Assembly (NCBI GenBank): GCA_015075185.1
Contig: JABTUW010000004.1
Location: 1 to 64,000, forward strand
DNA: 64,000 nucleotides
Direction: 5' to 3'
From: Anaerolineales bacterium
GTDB lineage: Bacteria; Chloroflexota; Anaerolineae; 4572-78; J111
The position numbers were made by a program, and so were the translations under genes. A model generated the notes under the pieces. The model was given only the letters and a program-made list of their open reading frames with translations, was not told the origin of the DNA and did no database searches. Shown here one piece after another: positions 18,992 to 29,237 of this stretch; positions within the stretch are counted from its first letter, which is position 1; each line of letters begins with the position of its first letter.

Positions 18992-20416
18992 ATGGGTTTT
19001 GATAGCCAATTGGTGCAGCCAGGAAAAACACATTTGGATATAGGGGGGTCTACCTCCACTGCTGTAACCTCATCTGTCAAAATGTGGCTCGTAGGGATCA
19101 TCATCGTAGCTACGCTGCTGCGACTTGGTTCAGCCCTGTATCAGGGTAATACAGTCGTGCCCCTGCCCGGCATCTTCGACCAAATCTCATATGATGGCTT
19201 GGCCCGGCGGGTCGTTGCCGGGTACGGCTTTAGTTTTGCCATCGATTGGTGGCCGGCGACCCGGGCCGGTGAGCCAACCGCCCACTGGAGCTACCTCTAC
19301 ACCCTCTATCTGGCCGCTATCTATGCCTTGTTTGGCCCGCAGCCAATCGTAGCCCGGCTGATTCAGGCGGTGTTGGTTGGTATCTTACACACTTGGTTAA
19401 CTTGGCGGATCGGCAGTCGTATTTTCGGCCCAATCACCGGTCTGATTTCCGCCAGTCATGGTGCGGTTTATATCTATTTTTTCTACTATGCCGGCGGGTT
19501 GCTGACCGAAACATTCTATATCACCAGTATTTTGTGGACCTTCGATGTGGCGCTGCGTCTGGCCGCCAGAGCCAAACCAACCGGCCCAAACCAATCATCA
19601 CCTGCCCTGAATGGGTGGCTCTGGCTTGAGCTGGGTCTGGCTATTGGTGTGACGCTGCTCCTGCGTCAAGTTTTCCTACTGTTTGTGCCGTTCTTATTCC
19701 TATGGCTGTGGTGGAATACGTCCAAGGCACCCCAGGAGTCTACGGCAGGTTGGTCATGGGTGAGCCGGTTTCATTGGCCAGCGCTCAAAGGATTGATCGG
19801 CGCCGCCTGCATCATCTTGTTGATGATTGTGCCCTGGACAGCGCGCAACTATCTGGCTTTTCATACCTTTGTGCCCCTCAACACGAACGCCGGGTTTGCT
19901 TTTTTCTGGGGCAATCATCCCATCTATGGGACGCACTTCATCCCCCTTTTAGGAACACAAACCTACCACGATTTGATTCCGGCCGAACTGTTGGTGCTCA
20001 ATGAGGCGGAAATGGATCGGGCCTTGCTTAAACAGGGCCTCGGGTTTATCGCCGCTGATCCGGCCCGTTTTGTTTTGCTCTCTTTCAGTCGAGCCGGCGA
20101 GTATTTCAAATTCTGGCCTTCCTCTGACTCGGGCTTGATCAGCAATATCGCTCGGGTCGGTTCGTTCGGACTCTGCCTTCCTTTCATATTGTACGGTTTG
20201 TGGATCTCAACAAAGTTGGTGCGGTATCCTTCTCATACCACGCAGCGATCAGAGATCATCCTGCTCTACCTCTTTGTCATGATCTACACGGCCATCCATC
20301 TGGCATCTTGGGCCTTGATTCGTTATCGTCTGCCGGTTGACGCCGTACTGTTAATCTTTGCGGCGCTTGGGCTTGAGAACCTGGTCAGGCGTACTCTTTC
20401 ATTCAGGAAAAGCTGA
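18992..20416 (+). CDS. Membrane glycosyltransferase, GT39/ArnT-like
   Basis: This 474-residue protein has nine to eleven hydrophobic segments and a first periplasmic loop containing IFDQISYDGLARRVVAGYGF, which carries acidic residues placed as in polyprenyl-phosphate-sugar transferases (PMT/ArnT, GT39/GT83). Such enzymes transfer a sugar from a lipid carrier on the outer membrane face. It is followed two bases later by a GT2 gene. The acceptor (lipid, protein or polymer) is unknown. Confidence 0.78.
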   Translation: MGFDSQLVQPGKTHLDIGGSTSTAVTSSVKMWLVGIIIVATLLRLGSALYQGNTVVPLPGIFDQISYDGLARRVVAGYGFSFAIDWWPATRAGEPTAHWSYLYTLYLAAIYALFGPQPIVARLIQAVLVGILHTWLTWRIGSRIFGPITGLISASHGAVYIYFFYYAGGLLTETFYITSILWTFDVALRLAARAKPTGPNQSSPALNGWLWLELGLAIGVTLLLRQVFLLFVPFLFLWLWWNTSKAPQESTAGWSWVSRFHWPALKGLIGAACIILLMIVPWTARNYLAFHTFVPLNTNAGFAFFWGNHPIYGTHFIPLLGTQTYHDLIPAELLVLNEAEMDRALLKQGLGFIAADPARFVLLSFSRAGEYFKFWPSSDSGLISNIARVGSFGLCLPFILYGLWISTKLVRYPSHTTQRSEIILLYLFVMIYTAIHLASWALIRYRLPVDAVLLIFAALGLENLVRRTLSFRKS

Positions 20417-20417
20417 G

Positions 20418-21308
20418 ATGGCCATATTTAGTTCTACGATTATTCCGACGATAAATCGTTCAACCCTGTCTGGCGCTGTTTACAGCGTGTTAAATCAGTC
20501 GTTTAAGGCCGCTGATTTTGAAGTGATTGTAGTGAACGACTCGAGTCAACCACTGCCTGACATGGATTGGCAACACTCTGAGTGGGTACGGGTGATTGAT
20601 ACGAATCGCCGCGAGCGCAGTGTTGCTCGTAATACCGGCGCGGCGATTGCCAGGGGTAAGTATCTACATTTCCTGGATGATGATGACCTGCTTTTACCGG
20701 GCGCTTTGGAGGCCTTTTGGGAGCTAGATCAGAAAAACGAAGCAGCCTGGTTGTACGGCAGCTACCAGACCGTTGACAATGAGGGCAATATCGTAGCCGA
20801 ATTTCATCCGGACATTAGCGGCAATATTTTTGCCCTGTTGATAGCGGGTGAAGCGATCCCTTTTCAGGCATCATTGTTACAGGCCAAGCAGTTTCATGCC
20901 ACCGGTGGCTATGACTCAGCCCCGGGTATTATTGGTGTTGAGGATCGTGATCTGGGCCGGCGGATGGCTTTGTCGTTTACGATTGCTTATACGCCGACTG
21001 TCGTTGCCAAAATTCGGATTGGTGAGGTGGGCAGTACAACGAACTGGGCTACTCTGGCCGAGAGTGATCGCTGGGGGCGGGAAAAGGCCCTCAGTGCTCA
21101 ACATACTTATGCCCGCTTGCGGGCATCGGCGCCTTCCAGTTATTGGCATGGGCGGGTCAGCCGGGCCTACTTTGCTTCGATGATGTGGAACTTAAAACGC
21201 AAGAATATATTTACAGCCGCGAGTCGAGCAACGGCAGGTTTAGCCTTTGCCGGCTGGCATACTTTTTCGCCAAGCTTTTGGCACGGTTTAAAGACCAAAA
21301 TAAAATGA
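20418..21308 (+). CDS. Glycosyltransferase family 2 protein
   Basis: This GT-A enzyme is about 296 residues long. I choose ATG 20418, with AGGAAAAGC upstream, over the longer frame that begins inside the previous gene. It shows STIIPTINRSTLSGAVYSVL, IVVNDSSQPLP, RRERSVARNTG and YLHFLDDDDLLL, where the metal motif lies. Its stop overlaps the next GT4 start in an ATGA arrangement, which implies translational coupling. Confidence 0.87.
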   Translation: MAIFSSTIIPTINRSTLSGAVYSVLNQSFKAADFEVIVVNDSSQPLPDMDWQHSEWVRVIDTNRRERSVARNTGAAIARGKYLHFLDDDDLLLPGALEAFWELDQKNEAAWLYGSYQTVDNEGNIVAEFHPDISGNIFALLIAGEAIPFQASLLQAKQFHATGGYDSAPGIIGVEDRDLGRRMALSFTIAYTPTVVAKIRIGEVGSTTNWATLAESDRWGREKALSAQHTYARLRASAPSSYWHGRVSRAYFASMMWNLKRKNIFTAASRATAGLAFAGWHTFSPSFWHGLKTKIK

Positions 21309-22470
21309 GAATTGGGATTGATGCTCGCTTTTTAACCCATCCTCAGAGGGGTGGATTCAAAACTTATACCGAGAATCTGATTACGGCGCTGGCTAAAGTT
21401 GATCCAGAAAATGAGTATATCTTGTACCTGGATCGCTCGCCTTGCCAGGATACAAGGTTGCCGGATTGCCCCAATTTCACCAGCCGTATTGTGCCTGGTC
21501 AGGTACCCGTAATCGGTATGCCCTGGCGCGAGCAGGTCGAGTTGGCCCGCCAGGTGGCTCGGGATCAATTGGATCTATTGCATGCGCCAAGCCTGACCGC
21601 GCCGCTTCGCCTGGCCTGTCCTTTGGTTGTGACAATCCACGACATGATCTGGCTCTTTCCAGAGAAATTTTCTAAAGGTAAATCCTGGTCTGCCCAGCGG
21701 AAACTGATGGAATGGTATTACCGCCTGGTTCCGCAATTTGCTGCTCGCCGGGCCTCGCTGATTCTGACGGTTTCCCAGGCGGCCAAAGAGAGCATTATTC
21801 AATACTTGAGACTAACGGCCGATCAGGTATTTGTGACCCACGAGGCTGCCAGCCATATTTTCCGGCGAATTGATAGTACCCAACAAATCGAAACGATCCG
21901 CCGCAAATATGAACTGAACGCTGAATTTATCCTGGCCATTGGCTCGGCCGACCCGCGCAAAAATATTGCGACCCTGGTGCAGGCCTATGCCTTGTTGCCG
22001 GCGAGCTTACGGGAATGGTATAAACTGGTTATTGTCTGGACTCATCACTTCCTGGCTACAGAGCTGGCCGAACAAGTGGAAAAGCTGGGCTTGACCGATC
22101 AAGTGCAATTTCTAAGGCAGGTTTCCAATGAAGATCTGGTGCTGCTTTACAACGCAGCTTCGCTCTTTGTTTTTCCTTCACTCTACGAAGGCTTTGGCCT
22201 GCCGCTTTTAGAAGCTATGGCTTGCGGCGCTCCTGTGGTGGCCGCTAATAATTCTTCTATTCCAGAAATTGTGGGTGAGCGGCCCTCCTGGTGGAGGCGA
22301 AGGATGCTCAGGCTATGGCTAACGTGATGGTTCGGGTTCTGGCGGATGAGGTGGTCCATACGAGCTTGACCCAAAAAGGGCTTGAGCGAGCAGCCAGTTT
22401 TTCGTGGGAAAAATGCGCCCGCCAGACACTGGCCGGTTATAAGCAGGCGCTTTTGGGGCGAAAGTGCTAA
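21305..22470 (+). CDS. Glycosyltransferase family 4 protein, frameshifted near its C-terminus
   Basis: This GT-B enzyme starts RIGIDARFLTHPQRGGFKTY at ATG 21305, which overlaps the previous stop. The donor half shows ILAIGSADPRKNIATLVQAY and FPSLYEGFGLPLLEAMACGA. After PEIVGE near 22280 the frame is lost. Supplying one G in GAG-CGG restores AALLVEAKDAQAMAN and a normal ending at LLGRKC, with the stop at 22470. Without the correction it ends at 22327. The break may be a sequence error. Confidence 0.85.
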
Positions 22471-22485
22471 GGGGAGACACGATTG

Positions 22486-23834
22486 ATGCGTATTCTTTTT
22501 GACCAAGCCGTGTACGATATGCGAAACAAAGGCAATGTGGCGTTACTGCAGATGGCACTCCGGCGGATACATAAACTGTGGCCTGAGGCTTCCCTGGAGG
22601 TTATGACCGATGCTCCCCACCTATTAAAGCTATATTGTCCCGAAGCGATTCCGGTGAGCGTTTACGCTGACCACAACTGGTCCGAAAATCGCGAGAAATT
22701 TGAAAAATTTCATCGGGTAATGCCCAAGTCGGCGGTTCGTAGCCTGCTTGAAATTCGAGAAGAATTGCAGTATCGGGGTCTGGCTCCTGGTCAAGTTAAA
22801 CAGAAGTTAAAAACTTTGCTGCGACGATCTGATGACTCTCAGAATTGGGAAGACCAAATAATGGAGGGGTTAGAACTCCAGCCCGCTGACCCGCCTGACC
22901 TTGAACAAGCGATGCAAGGAGCGGATATGGTCATTGGCACGGGAGGTGGTTATCTGGTGGACTCTGATCGGGGAGCAGCCCGCCCGGTTTTGACCCGTTG
23001 GCCAGGGCAAAACGTATGGGTAAGTTCACCGCTCTGGTTGGCCAAGGGTGGGTCGAATTGACGATCCCGGGTTTCGAGCATTGGCCAGGAAGGTTCTCCC
23101 TGAAGTTGATCTGATCCTGGTGCGCGAAAGTAAATTTGCCATTCCCTTGCTGGAGTCGTTGGGTGTTCCGCCAGAACGGATACATATGAGCGGAGATGAT
23201 GCCGTTGAGTTGGCCTATGAAGCCCGAAATGCCACGCTTGGGAGTGATATTGGCGTCAGCGTCCGTTTCGCTCATTATACCAATGTCGGATATCAGGACC
23301 TTGATCGAATTCGATCGGTTTTACACCATGCAGCAGCCAGGTATGGGGCTGGTTTAATCGGGATTCCTACGTCTTGCTGCGGGGTCGAGTCGGATCAGTT
23401 CAAGATTGGTGAGTTGCTGGCAGGCTATCCTAAAACTGTCCATAGTTGGCTTCGCTTCGAACCGAACAACTGACCTCATTAGGAAAGTGGGACGCTGTCG
23501 AGTAGTGGTAGCCGGGGCATTTCATGCCGCCGTCTTTGCTTTAGCGCAAGGGATACCGGCTATTGGCCTGGTCAGAACTAAAGAGTATTCGATCAAGTTT
23601 GGTGGATTAGTTGATCAATTTAGTCCTGGCTGCCAATTGCTTTCTATGGATGACGAACAGCTCCCGGAAAAACTCGCTGAAGCCATCGCCAAGGCTTGGG
23701 AGTCTGCTGATCGTCTCAGACCTCAGCTCCTCGAGCGGCAGCCGCCCAAATCAATTAGGCCAGAGGGATATAGCCGGCTTCACGAGTCATATGAGTTGCA
23801 GCATCATTCTGTACTGATTGATGAACCAGTTTAA
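22486..23834 (+). pseudogene. Polysaccharide pyruvyl transferase family protein, frameshifted
   Basis: The family (CsaB/WcaK-like) transfers pyruvate from phosphoenolpyruvate to a sugar, forming a ketal on surface polymers. The N-terminus RILFDQAVYDMRNKGNVALL and ADMVIGTGGGYL fit the family, as do ARKVLPEVDLILVRESKFAI in the middle and VVVAGAFHAAVFALAQGIPA near the end. These parts lie in different frames. Switches are needed near 22990, 23043 (one G short in a G run) and 23465. Corrected length is about 448 residues. ATG 22486 is preceded by GGGGAGA. Confidence 0.77.
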
Positions 23835-23856
23835 GCAGTAGTCCCGGAAGAGCACG

Positions 23857-24810
23857 ATGTCCAGACAATTACAAGTGAGCGTTATCATACCAACTTTTAA
23901 TCGGGCCAAATATCTAGGTGAGTGTTTGGAAGCGGTCGCTGCCCAAACGGCGGATCCAACCACATATGAGGTTATCATTGTAGATAACAACTCAACTGAT
24001 AACACTCAAGATGCTTGCTTGAAATTTATCCAAATGCACCCGAACTTACATATTCGTTACGTGTGAGACAAAGCAGGGGTATCGTATGCCCGCAATCGTG
24101 GTGTAGTCGAAGCCTTTGGAGAGATTGTATGTTTTCTGGATGATGACTCGCCCCCAGCGCCCGAGTGGCTCAATCTTTTATTGGAGCCATTTAGCAATCC
24201 AACGGTGGGCTGTGTTGGGGGGCCTTCAATACCAGACTACCAGGGGCAAGAAATACCACCCTGGCTTCGCGGAGATTTGCAGGGTCTGCTTAGTGGCTTC
24301 ACCCTGCCTTATAATGAACCAACCCAGGTGTCCAGGTGGGATCAGTTTCCGCTGTCGTGCAATATGGCGATCAGGCGGAGTTTATTTACAGAATTAGGTC
24401 TTTTTCGGACGGATCTTGACCGTTCGGGTAATCAAGTGCTTGCAGCGGGAGACACGGAAATGGCCGACAGAATTAACAAAGCTGGCTGGAAAGTTATGTA
24501 CGTTCCAGATGCACCGGTCCGACATATTGTACCGCCAGAACGACTCGATAAAAAGCATATTTACCGGATAGGCCGGGGTTTGGCTGAATCACATATTATT
24601 CTCACATCTGACCCCAGGCCCCATATGATTGCACGCTGGTTTGCCAGTGATCTGTGGTATGCTACCCGTATGTTCTTTAGATTTGCCATAGCGATTATAC
24701 GGAGAAACGCCCTCTGGTTTGATGATTATATGCGATTTTGGATGATCGCGAAGCGAATACCTTTACGGGCTAAGGCGCTCAGGCGTGGTAGGACTGTTCC
24801 TCTTCAGTAA
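23857..24810 (+). CDS. Glycosyltransferase family 2 protein with an in-frame TGA
   Basis: This GT-A enzyme of about 317 codons carries VSVIIPTFNRAKYLGECLEA, IIVDNNSTDNTQ, GVSYARNRGVVEAF and IVCFLDDDSPP, with the DXD site. The same frame contains a TGA at 24064-24066, between IRYV and DKAGVSYARN. The flanking protein is intact and in frame, so this is a single nonsense change. CGA (Arg) to TGA is the simplest source. As printed, translation would give only a 69-residue piece. Confidence 0.82.
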
Positions 24811-24866
24811 CAACTACAAGTTACCTGAGGTGTGATACTGAAAATCAATTCGATAAGGAAGCGATA

Positions 24867-25799
24867 ATGCAACACAATGAACCACGCGTAAGTATCGGCC
24901 TGGCGGTTTACAATGGGGAGAAGTATCTGGAGCAGGCCGTAGACTCTATTCTTGCCCAAACTTTTACAGATTTTGAACTTATCATCTCTGACAACGCCTC
25001 TACGGATAGGACTGAGGAAATCTGTAAGAAATACCTGGCCCAGGATAAGCGTATTCGTTATTATCGTAACGAGAAAAATATTGGTGGGGCTAATAATGAG
25101 AATCGTACATTCATCTTATCAAGAGGTGAGTACTTCCGCTGGGCAGCTCATGATGATATGTGTGCGCCAGAGTTGATCGCAAAATGTGTCGAGATTCTTG
25201 ACCAAAACCCCACAGTAGTTCTTTGTTATTCAATGATCACTGAAATTAACGATGAGGGAGATTTTATTAGAACAATATCACAAATTAAAGGGGAATCAAC
25301 AAAACCTCACGAACGATTTCGTGACCTGGCCCAAAAAGACCATAACTGTGAAGCAACCTATGGACTCATCCGAGCTGATATTCTGCGCAAAACTCGGCTA
25401 CAGAAAAATTATACCGATTCCGATCGTACCTTGCTTTGCGAATTGAGTCTATACGGTCAATTTTTCGAAATTCAGGAGCCTTTATTTTATAAAAGGTACC
25501 ATCCGCAAAACATGTATGTCAACATGCGGGCCAGGATGGCCTGGTTCAATCCGGCATTTAAAGGCAAGGTTGTGTTCCCGTTTTGGATGCAGTTTTTTGA
25601 TTATTTGGGGACAATCAATCGTGTCCCCATTTCTCTGGCAGAAAAGTTTCGTTGTTATGGCTATATGATTCATTGGATCCGAGAGCACGGCAGAAATCTG
25701 GTCGGGGATATAATCTTGGCGATCTACGCGCTACTGCGGTCCTCTGGGGATCCATACGGTTGGCGGAACAAGAAGCAAGATCTTTATAACTGGGAATAA
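24867..25799 (+). CDS. Glycosyltransferase family 2 protein
   Basis: This 310-residue GT-A enzyme has VSIGLAVYNGEKYLEQAVDS, IISDNASTDRTEEIC, RNEKNIGGANN and YFRWAAHDDMCAPEL. The metal site reads HDD rather than DXD, as in a known GT2 subgroup. AAGGAAG lies upstream. It is the last glycosyltransferase before the nucleotide-sugar cassette. Sugar specificity is unknown. Confidence 0.9.
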   Translation: MQHNEPRVSIGLAVYNGEKYLEQAVDSILAQTFTDFELIISDNASTDRTEEICKKYLAQDKRIRYYRNEKNIGGANNENRTFILSRGEYFRWAAHDDMCAPELIAKCVEILDQNPTVVLCYSMITEINDEGDFIRTISQIKGESTKPHERFRDLAQKDHNCEATYGLIRADILRKTRLQKNYTDSDRTLLCELSLYGQFFEIQEPLFYKRYHPQNMYVNMRARMAWFNPAFKGKVVFPFWMQFFDYLGTINRVPISLAEKFRCYGYMIHWIREHGRNLVGDIILAIYALLRSSGDPYGWRNKKQDLYNWE

Positions 25800-25825
25800 C
25801 ATTTTTTATAAAACTAGGAGAAAAA

Positions 25826-26863
25826 ATGCGAGTTTTAGTTACCGGTCACAACGGCTACATCGGCACCGTCTTGACCCCGATGCTTATAGCCGAAGGCCAC
25901 AACGTTGTTGGCCTGGACACTGATCTTTATGAGCGCTGCACTTTTGGCGAAGGAGTGCCTGGGATTTCGGAAATCAGAAAAGATATTCGTGATGTCGAAG
26001 CGACGGATCTGGAAGGCTTTGATGCTGTCATTCATCTGGCTGCCCTGTCGAATGACCCCCTGGGCAACCTGAATCCCGATTTAACCTATGACATCAACCA
26101 TCGGGCCTCAGTCCGCCTGGCCCAATTAGCCAAGCAGGTCGGCGTACCGCGCTATCTTTTCGCCTCCTCGTGCAGCACCTACGGCGCGGCCGGGGATGAG
26201 ATGCTCACCGAAGAAGCTAACTTCAATCCGGTTACACCTTATGGCCATTCCAAGGTGATGGTGGAACAGGATGTGGCTAAATTGGCAGATGATACCTTCA
26301 GCCCGACCTTCCTGCGTAACGCAACCGCCTACGGGGTGTCACCCCGCCATCGTTTCGATATCGTGCTTAATAACTTGGTGGCCTGGGCCTGCACGACGGG
26401 CCTGGTTTATCTCAAAAGCGACGGCAGCCCCTGGCGTCCGATTGTGCATATCGAAGATATTTCGCGGGCGGCTATCGCGGCGTTACATGCGCCACGCGAG
26501 GTGGTGCATAACCAGGCCTTTAACGTGGGGATGAATGAGGAAAATTATCGCATTAAGGAACTGGCCGAAATCGTCAAAGAAACGGTTCCCGGCTGCCGGG
26601 TCGAATTTGCCAAAGACGCCGAGCCAGACAAGCGCACCTACCGGGTTGATTTTAGCAAAATTAAGCGCGTGCTGCCCGAGTTCAAGCCGCAGTGGAACGC
26701 TCGGCGCGGGGCGCAAGAACTTTACGAAGCTTACCAAAAATACGGCGTCGCGCTGGACGAGTTCGAAGGGCCTAAATATAAGCGGATTGACCATATCAAG
26801 CAATTGCTGACCGCTGGCGCATTGGACTCGAACCTGCGCTGGCGAGAAAAGGTTCTTCCTTAA
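25826..26863 (+). CDS. NAD-dependent epimerase/dehydratase (extended SDR)
   Basis: This 345-residue nucleotide-sugar SDR shows VTGHNGYIGTVLTPMLIAEG, IHLAALSND, FASSCSTYGAAGDEM and the catalytic Tyr-Lys pair in TPYGHSKVMVEQ. AGGAG precedes the ATG. It opens a run that ends with an RfbF-type cytidylyltransferase. I therefore infer that it acts on a CDP-linked (or dTDP-linked) keto-sugar, as a reductase or epimerase. A 4,6-dehydratase is less likely because the family-specific motifs are not clear. Confidence 0.86.
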   Translation: MRVLVTGHNGYIGTVLTPMLIAEGHNVVGLDTDLYERCTFGEGVPGISEIRKDIRDVEATDLEGFDAVIHLAALSNDPLGNLNPDLTYDINHRASVRLAQLAKQVGVPRYLFASSCSTYGAAGDEMLTEEANFNPVTPYGHSKVMVEQDVAKLADDTFSPTFLRNATAYGVSPRHRFDIVLNNLVAWACTTGLVYLKSDGSPWRPIVHIEDISRAAIAALHAPREVVHNQAFNVGMNEENYRIKELAEIVKETVPGCRVEFAKDAEPDKRTYRVDFSKIKRVLPEFKPQWNARRGAQELYEAYQKYGVALDEFEGPKYKRIDHIKQLLTAGALDSNLRWREKVLP

Positions 26864-26938
26864 CTTAAAAGGAATATACATCTGGGGATTATTTCCAACG
26901 AGCTATAGCCTTGGCTCACAGATTGGGGAGGCCACACA

Positions 26939-27841
26939 ATGAATATCAAACGGGGTCTCAAAGCAACCATTTTGAGAATGAGACGTTTTTTAGATGAGGA
27001 ACCAAGCGAGGTTCCCTTTGATAACACCTATCCCTGGCTTGGGTACATGTTTCACAGGCTAATGGGGGAACCCGGATGCTCGTATAAGCCAATGTATATC
27101 TGGGGAATTGTGCAGGGTGCTGCCCTGGGCAAAATCCTGGCGATGGATCGTGTATCTGTTATCGAGTTCGGAGTAGCAGGAGGAATGGGGTTGCTCTTGT
27201 TGCAGCATATCGCGGAGTTTGTGGAATCCAATTTGGATATCGCCATTGATGTTTATGGTTTTGATACTGGAACTGGTTTACCAAAACCGCAGGATTACAG
27301 AGATCAACCCAATATGTGGTTCGAAGGCCAGCTTCCAATGAAACAAGAACAACTTCAAAGCCATCTGCGACGAGCATCTTTGAAACTAGGCTTAGTGAAA
27401 TATACGGTTCCAGCATTTCTGGAAGAAACGCCCGCCCCAGTCGCTTTTGTCAGTTTTGATTTGGACTTGTACAACTCAACTCGAGATGCGCTGGCGGTAT
27501 TCGAGGCGCAGCACGAGCGGTTATTACCCAGAGTTATCTGTTATTTCGATGACGTTATCGGTCACACTTACAGCGATTATACTGGCGAGCGTCTGGCAAT
27601 CTCGGAGTTTAACTGCAGGCATACAATGAGGAAACTCTCTCCAATCTACGGCCTTAGATATTTTGTGCCTAATAGGTACTCACGAGAGTTTTATTGGGAT
27701 CTTTTCTACTTCGCACATTTCTTTGATCATCCTTTGTACAATGAATCCGATTCCATCAGAAAAGCTGTGTTCGCTGACTACCAGGGCAATACATACAGAC
27801 GACCCATCAACTCAGACTGGAGACGTGAGCTATTAAACTGA
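26939..27841 (+). CDS. Class I SAM-dependent methyltransferase-like protein
   Basis: This 300-residue protein has a Rossmann-type start VSVIEFGVAGGMGLLLLQHI, placed like SAM motif I, and VAFVSFDLDLYNSTRDALAV, which resembles the acidic strand of macrocin-O-methyltransferase (TylF)-like proteins. GGGAGG lies upstream of the ATG. The location in a sugar cassette suggests O-methylation of a sugar or polymer end. I am confident of the fold and less so of the activity. Confidence 0.65.
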   Translation: MNIKRGLKATILRMRRFLDEEPSEVPFDNTYPWLGYMFHRLMGEPGCSYKPMYIWGIVQGAALGKILAMDRVSVIEFGVAGGMGLLLLQHIAEFVESNLDIAIDVYGFDTGTGLPKPQDYRDQPNMWFEGQLPMKQEQLQSHLRRASLKLGLVKYTVPAFLEETPAPVAFVSFDLDLYNSTRDALAVFEAQHERLLPRVICYFDDVIGHTYSDYTGERLAISEFNCRHTMRKLSPIYGLRYFVPNRYSREFYWDLFYFAHFFDHPLYNESDSIRKAVFADYQGNTYRRPINSDWRRELLN

Positions 27842-27956
27842 ATAACGGCCGAAACCTTCTTTTTCGGATAAATGCTCGTGAAACCGGATACCGGACAGCA
27901 GCTTTCAGTGCGAGCGTCTGTAGAAGCCTTAAATTTGATAGATAGAGGATAAACAT

Positions 27957-29237
27957 ATGCTGACAAAAACAGAAGAAACTCAGATGCAAAATGACATTAG
28001 GGCGGGTTACGGAACCTGTCGTTTCTGTGGTAGCGTGTTGTGTTACACCGTCGTTGATTTGGGTATGTCGCCCCTGTGCGAGAGCTATCTGAGCGCCGGC
28101 CAGCTTAACCAGATGGAACCGTTCTACCCTCTGCATGTGTATGTCTGCGAAAATTGTTTCCTGGTGCAGTTGGAGGAGTATGTTAGCCCGGAGCACATCT
28201 TCACCGAATACGCTTACTTCTCATCGTATGCGGACAGCTGGCTGCAGCATGCCAAAAAATATACCGATCTGATGGTCGAGCGTTTTGGCTTGAATGAGCG
28301 CAGCCAGGTGGTTGAGGTGGCCAGCAATGATGGCTACCTGCTGCAATACTTTGTCGAGAAAAAAATCCCCGCGCTGGGCATCGAACCGGCGGCAAACGTG
28401 GCCAAAGTAGCGGTTGAAAAAGGAGTACCAACCCTGGTGGAGTTCTTCGGGGTTGAGTCTGCCCGTCGTTTGGCTGCTGCAGGCAAACAGGCCGACCTGC
28501 TCCTGGGCAACAACGTGCTGGCTCAAGTGCCTGATCTCAACGATTTTGTGGCCGGGCTGAAAATTCTGCTCAAACCGCAGGGGGTGATTACGATTGAATT
28601 TCCCCATTTGATGTGCCTGGTAGCCGAGAACCAGTTCGACACCATCTACCACGAACACTTTTCCTATTTCAGTTTCATTACGGCTGAAAAGATTTTCGCC
28701 GCTCACGGCCTGACCCTGTTCGACGTGGAAGAACTGCCGACCCACGGCGGCTCCCTGCGAATTTACGGCCGCCATCGCGATGATCTCTCGAAACCGGTCA
28801 GTGAGCGCGCCCTGGCCTTAAAGCAGCGTGAACTGGAAGCCGGTCTGACCGATCTGGCCTACTATGCCGCTTTTGAAGAGCAGGTCAAAGAGACCAAACG
28901 GAAACTGCTTGAATTTCTGATCCAGGTCAGACGAGCCGGCAAAAGGGTGGTCGGCTATGGCGCGCCGGGCAAAGGCAATACGCTGCTCAATTACTGTGGT
29001 ATTCGGACCGATTTTCTCGATTACACGGTTGACCGCAACCCCTATAAGCAGGGCAAATTTTTACCCGGCACCCATATTCCCATCTTTCACCCCGATAAAA
29101 TTCTGGAAACAAAACCGGATTACGTCTTGATTTTACCCTGGAATTTCAAAGATGAGATTATGAAGCAAATGGCGGTTATCCGTGAGTGGGGCGGGCAGTT
29201 TGTGGCGCCCATTCCAGAACTGAGGGTATATCCGTGA
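27957..29237 (+). CDS. Sugar C-methyltransferase family protein (Methyltransf_13/14 architecture)
   Basis: This 426-residue protein has an N-terminal zinc-type domain (CRFCGS, then CENCFLVQLEEYV), a SAM domain (QVVEVASNDGYLLQYFVEKK; LLLGNNVLAQVPDLNDFV; FDTIYHEHFSYFSF) and a C-terminal domain with GKRVVGYGAPGKGNTLLNYC. That order is known from NDP-hexose C-3 methyltransferases such as TylCIII and NovU. It therefore probably installs a branched methyl group on a keto-deoxysugar. Its stop overlaps the GTG start of the RfbC-like gene by four bases. Confidence 0.87.
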   Translation: MLTKTEETQMQNDIRAGYGTCRFCGSVLCYTVVDLGMSPLCESYLSAGQLNQMEPFYPLHVYVCENCFLVQLEEYVSPEHIFTEYAYFSSYADSWLQHAKKYTDLMVERFGLNERSQVVEVASNDGYLLQYFVEKKIPALGIEPAANVAKVAVEKGVPTLVEFFGVESARRLAAAGKQADLLLGNNVLAQVPDLNDFVAGLKILLKPQGVITIEFPHLMCLVAENQFDTIYHEHFSYFSFITAEKIFAAHGLTLFDVEELPTHGGSLRIYGRHRDDLSKPVSERALALKQRELEAGLTDLAYYAAFEEQVKETKRKLLEFLIQVRRAGKRVVGYGAPGKGNTLLNYCGIRTDFLDYTVDRNPYKQGKFLPGTHIPIFHPDKILETKPDYVLILPWNFKDEIMKQMAVIREWGGQFVAPIPELRVYP

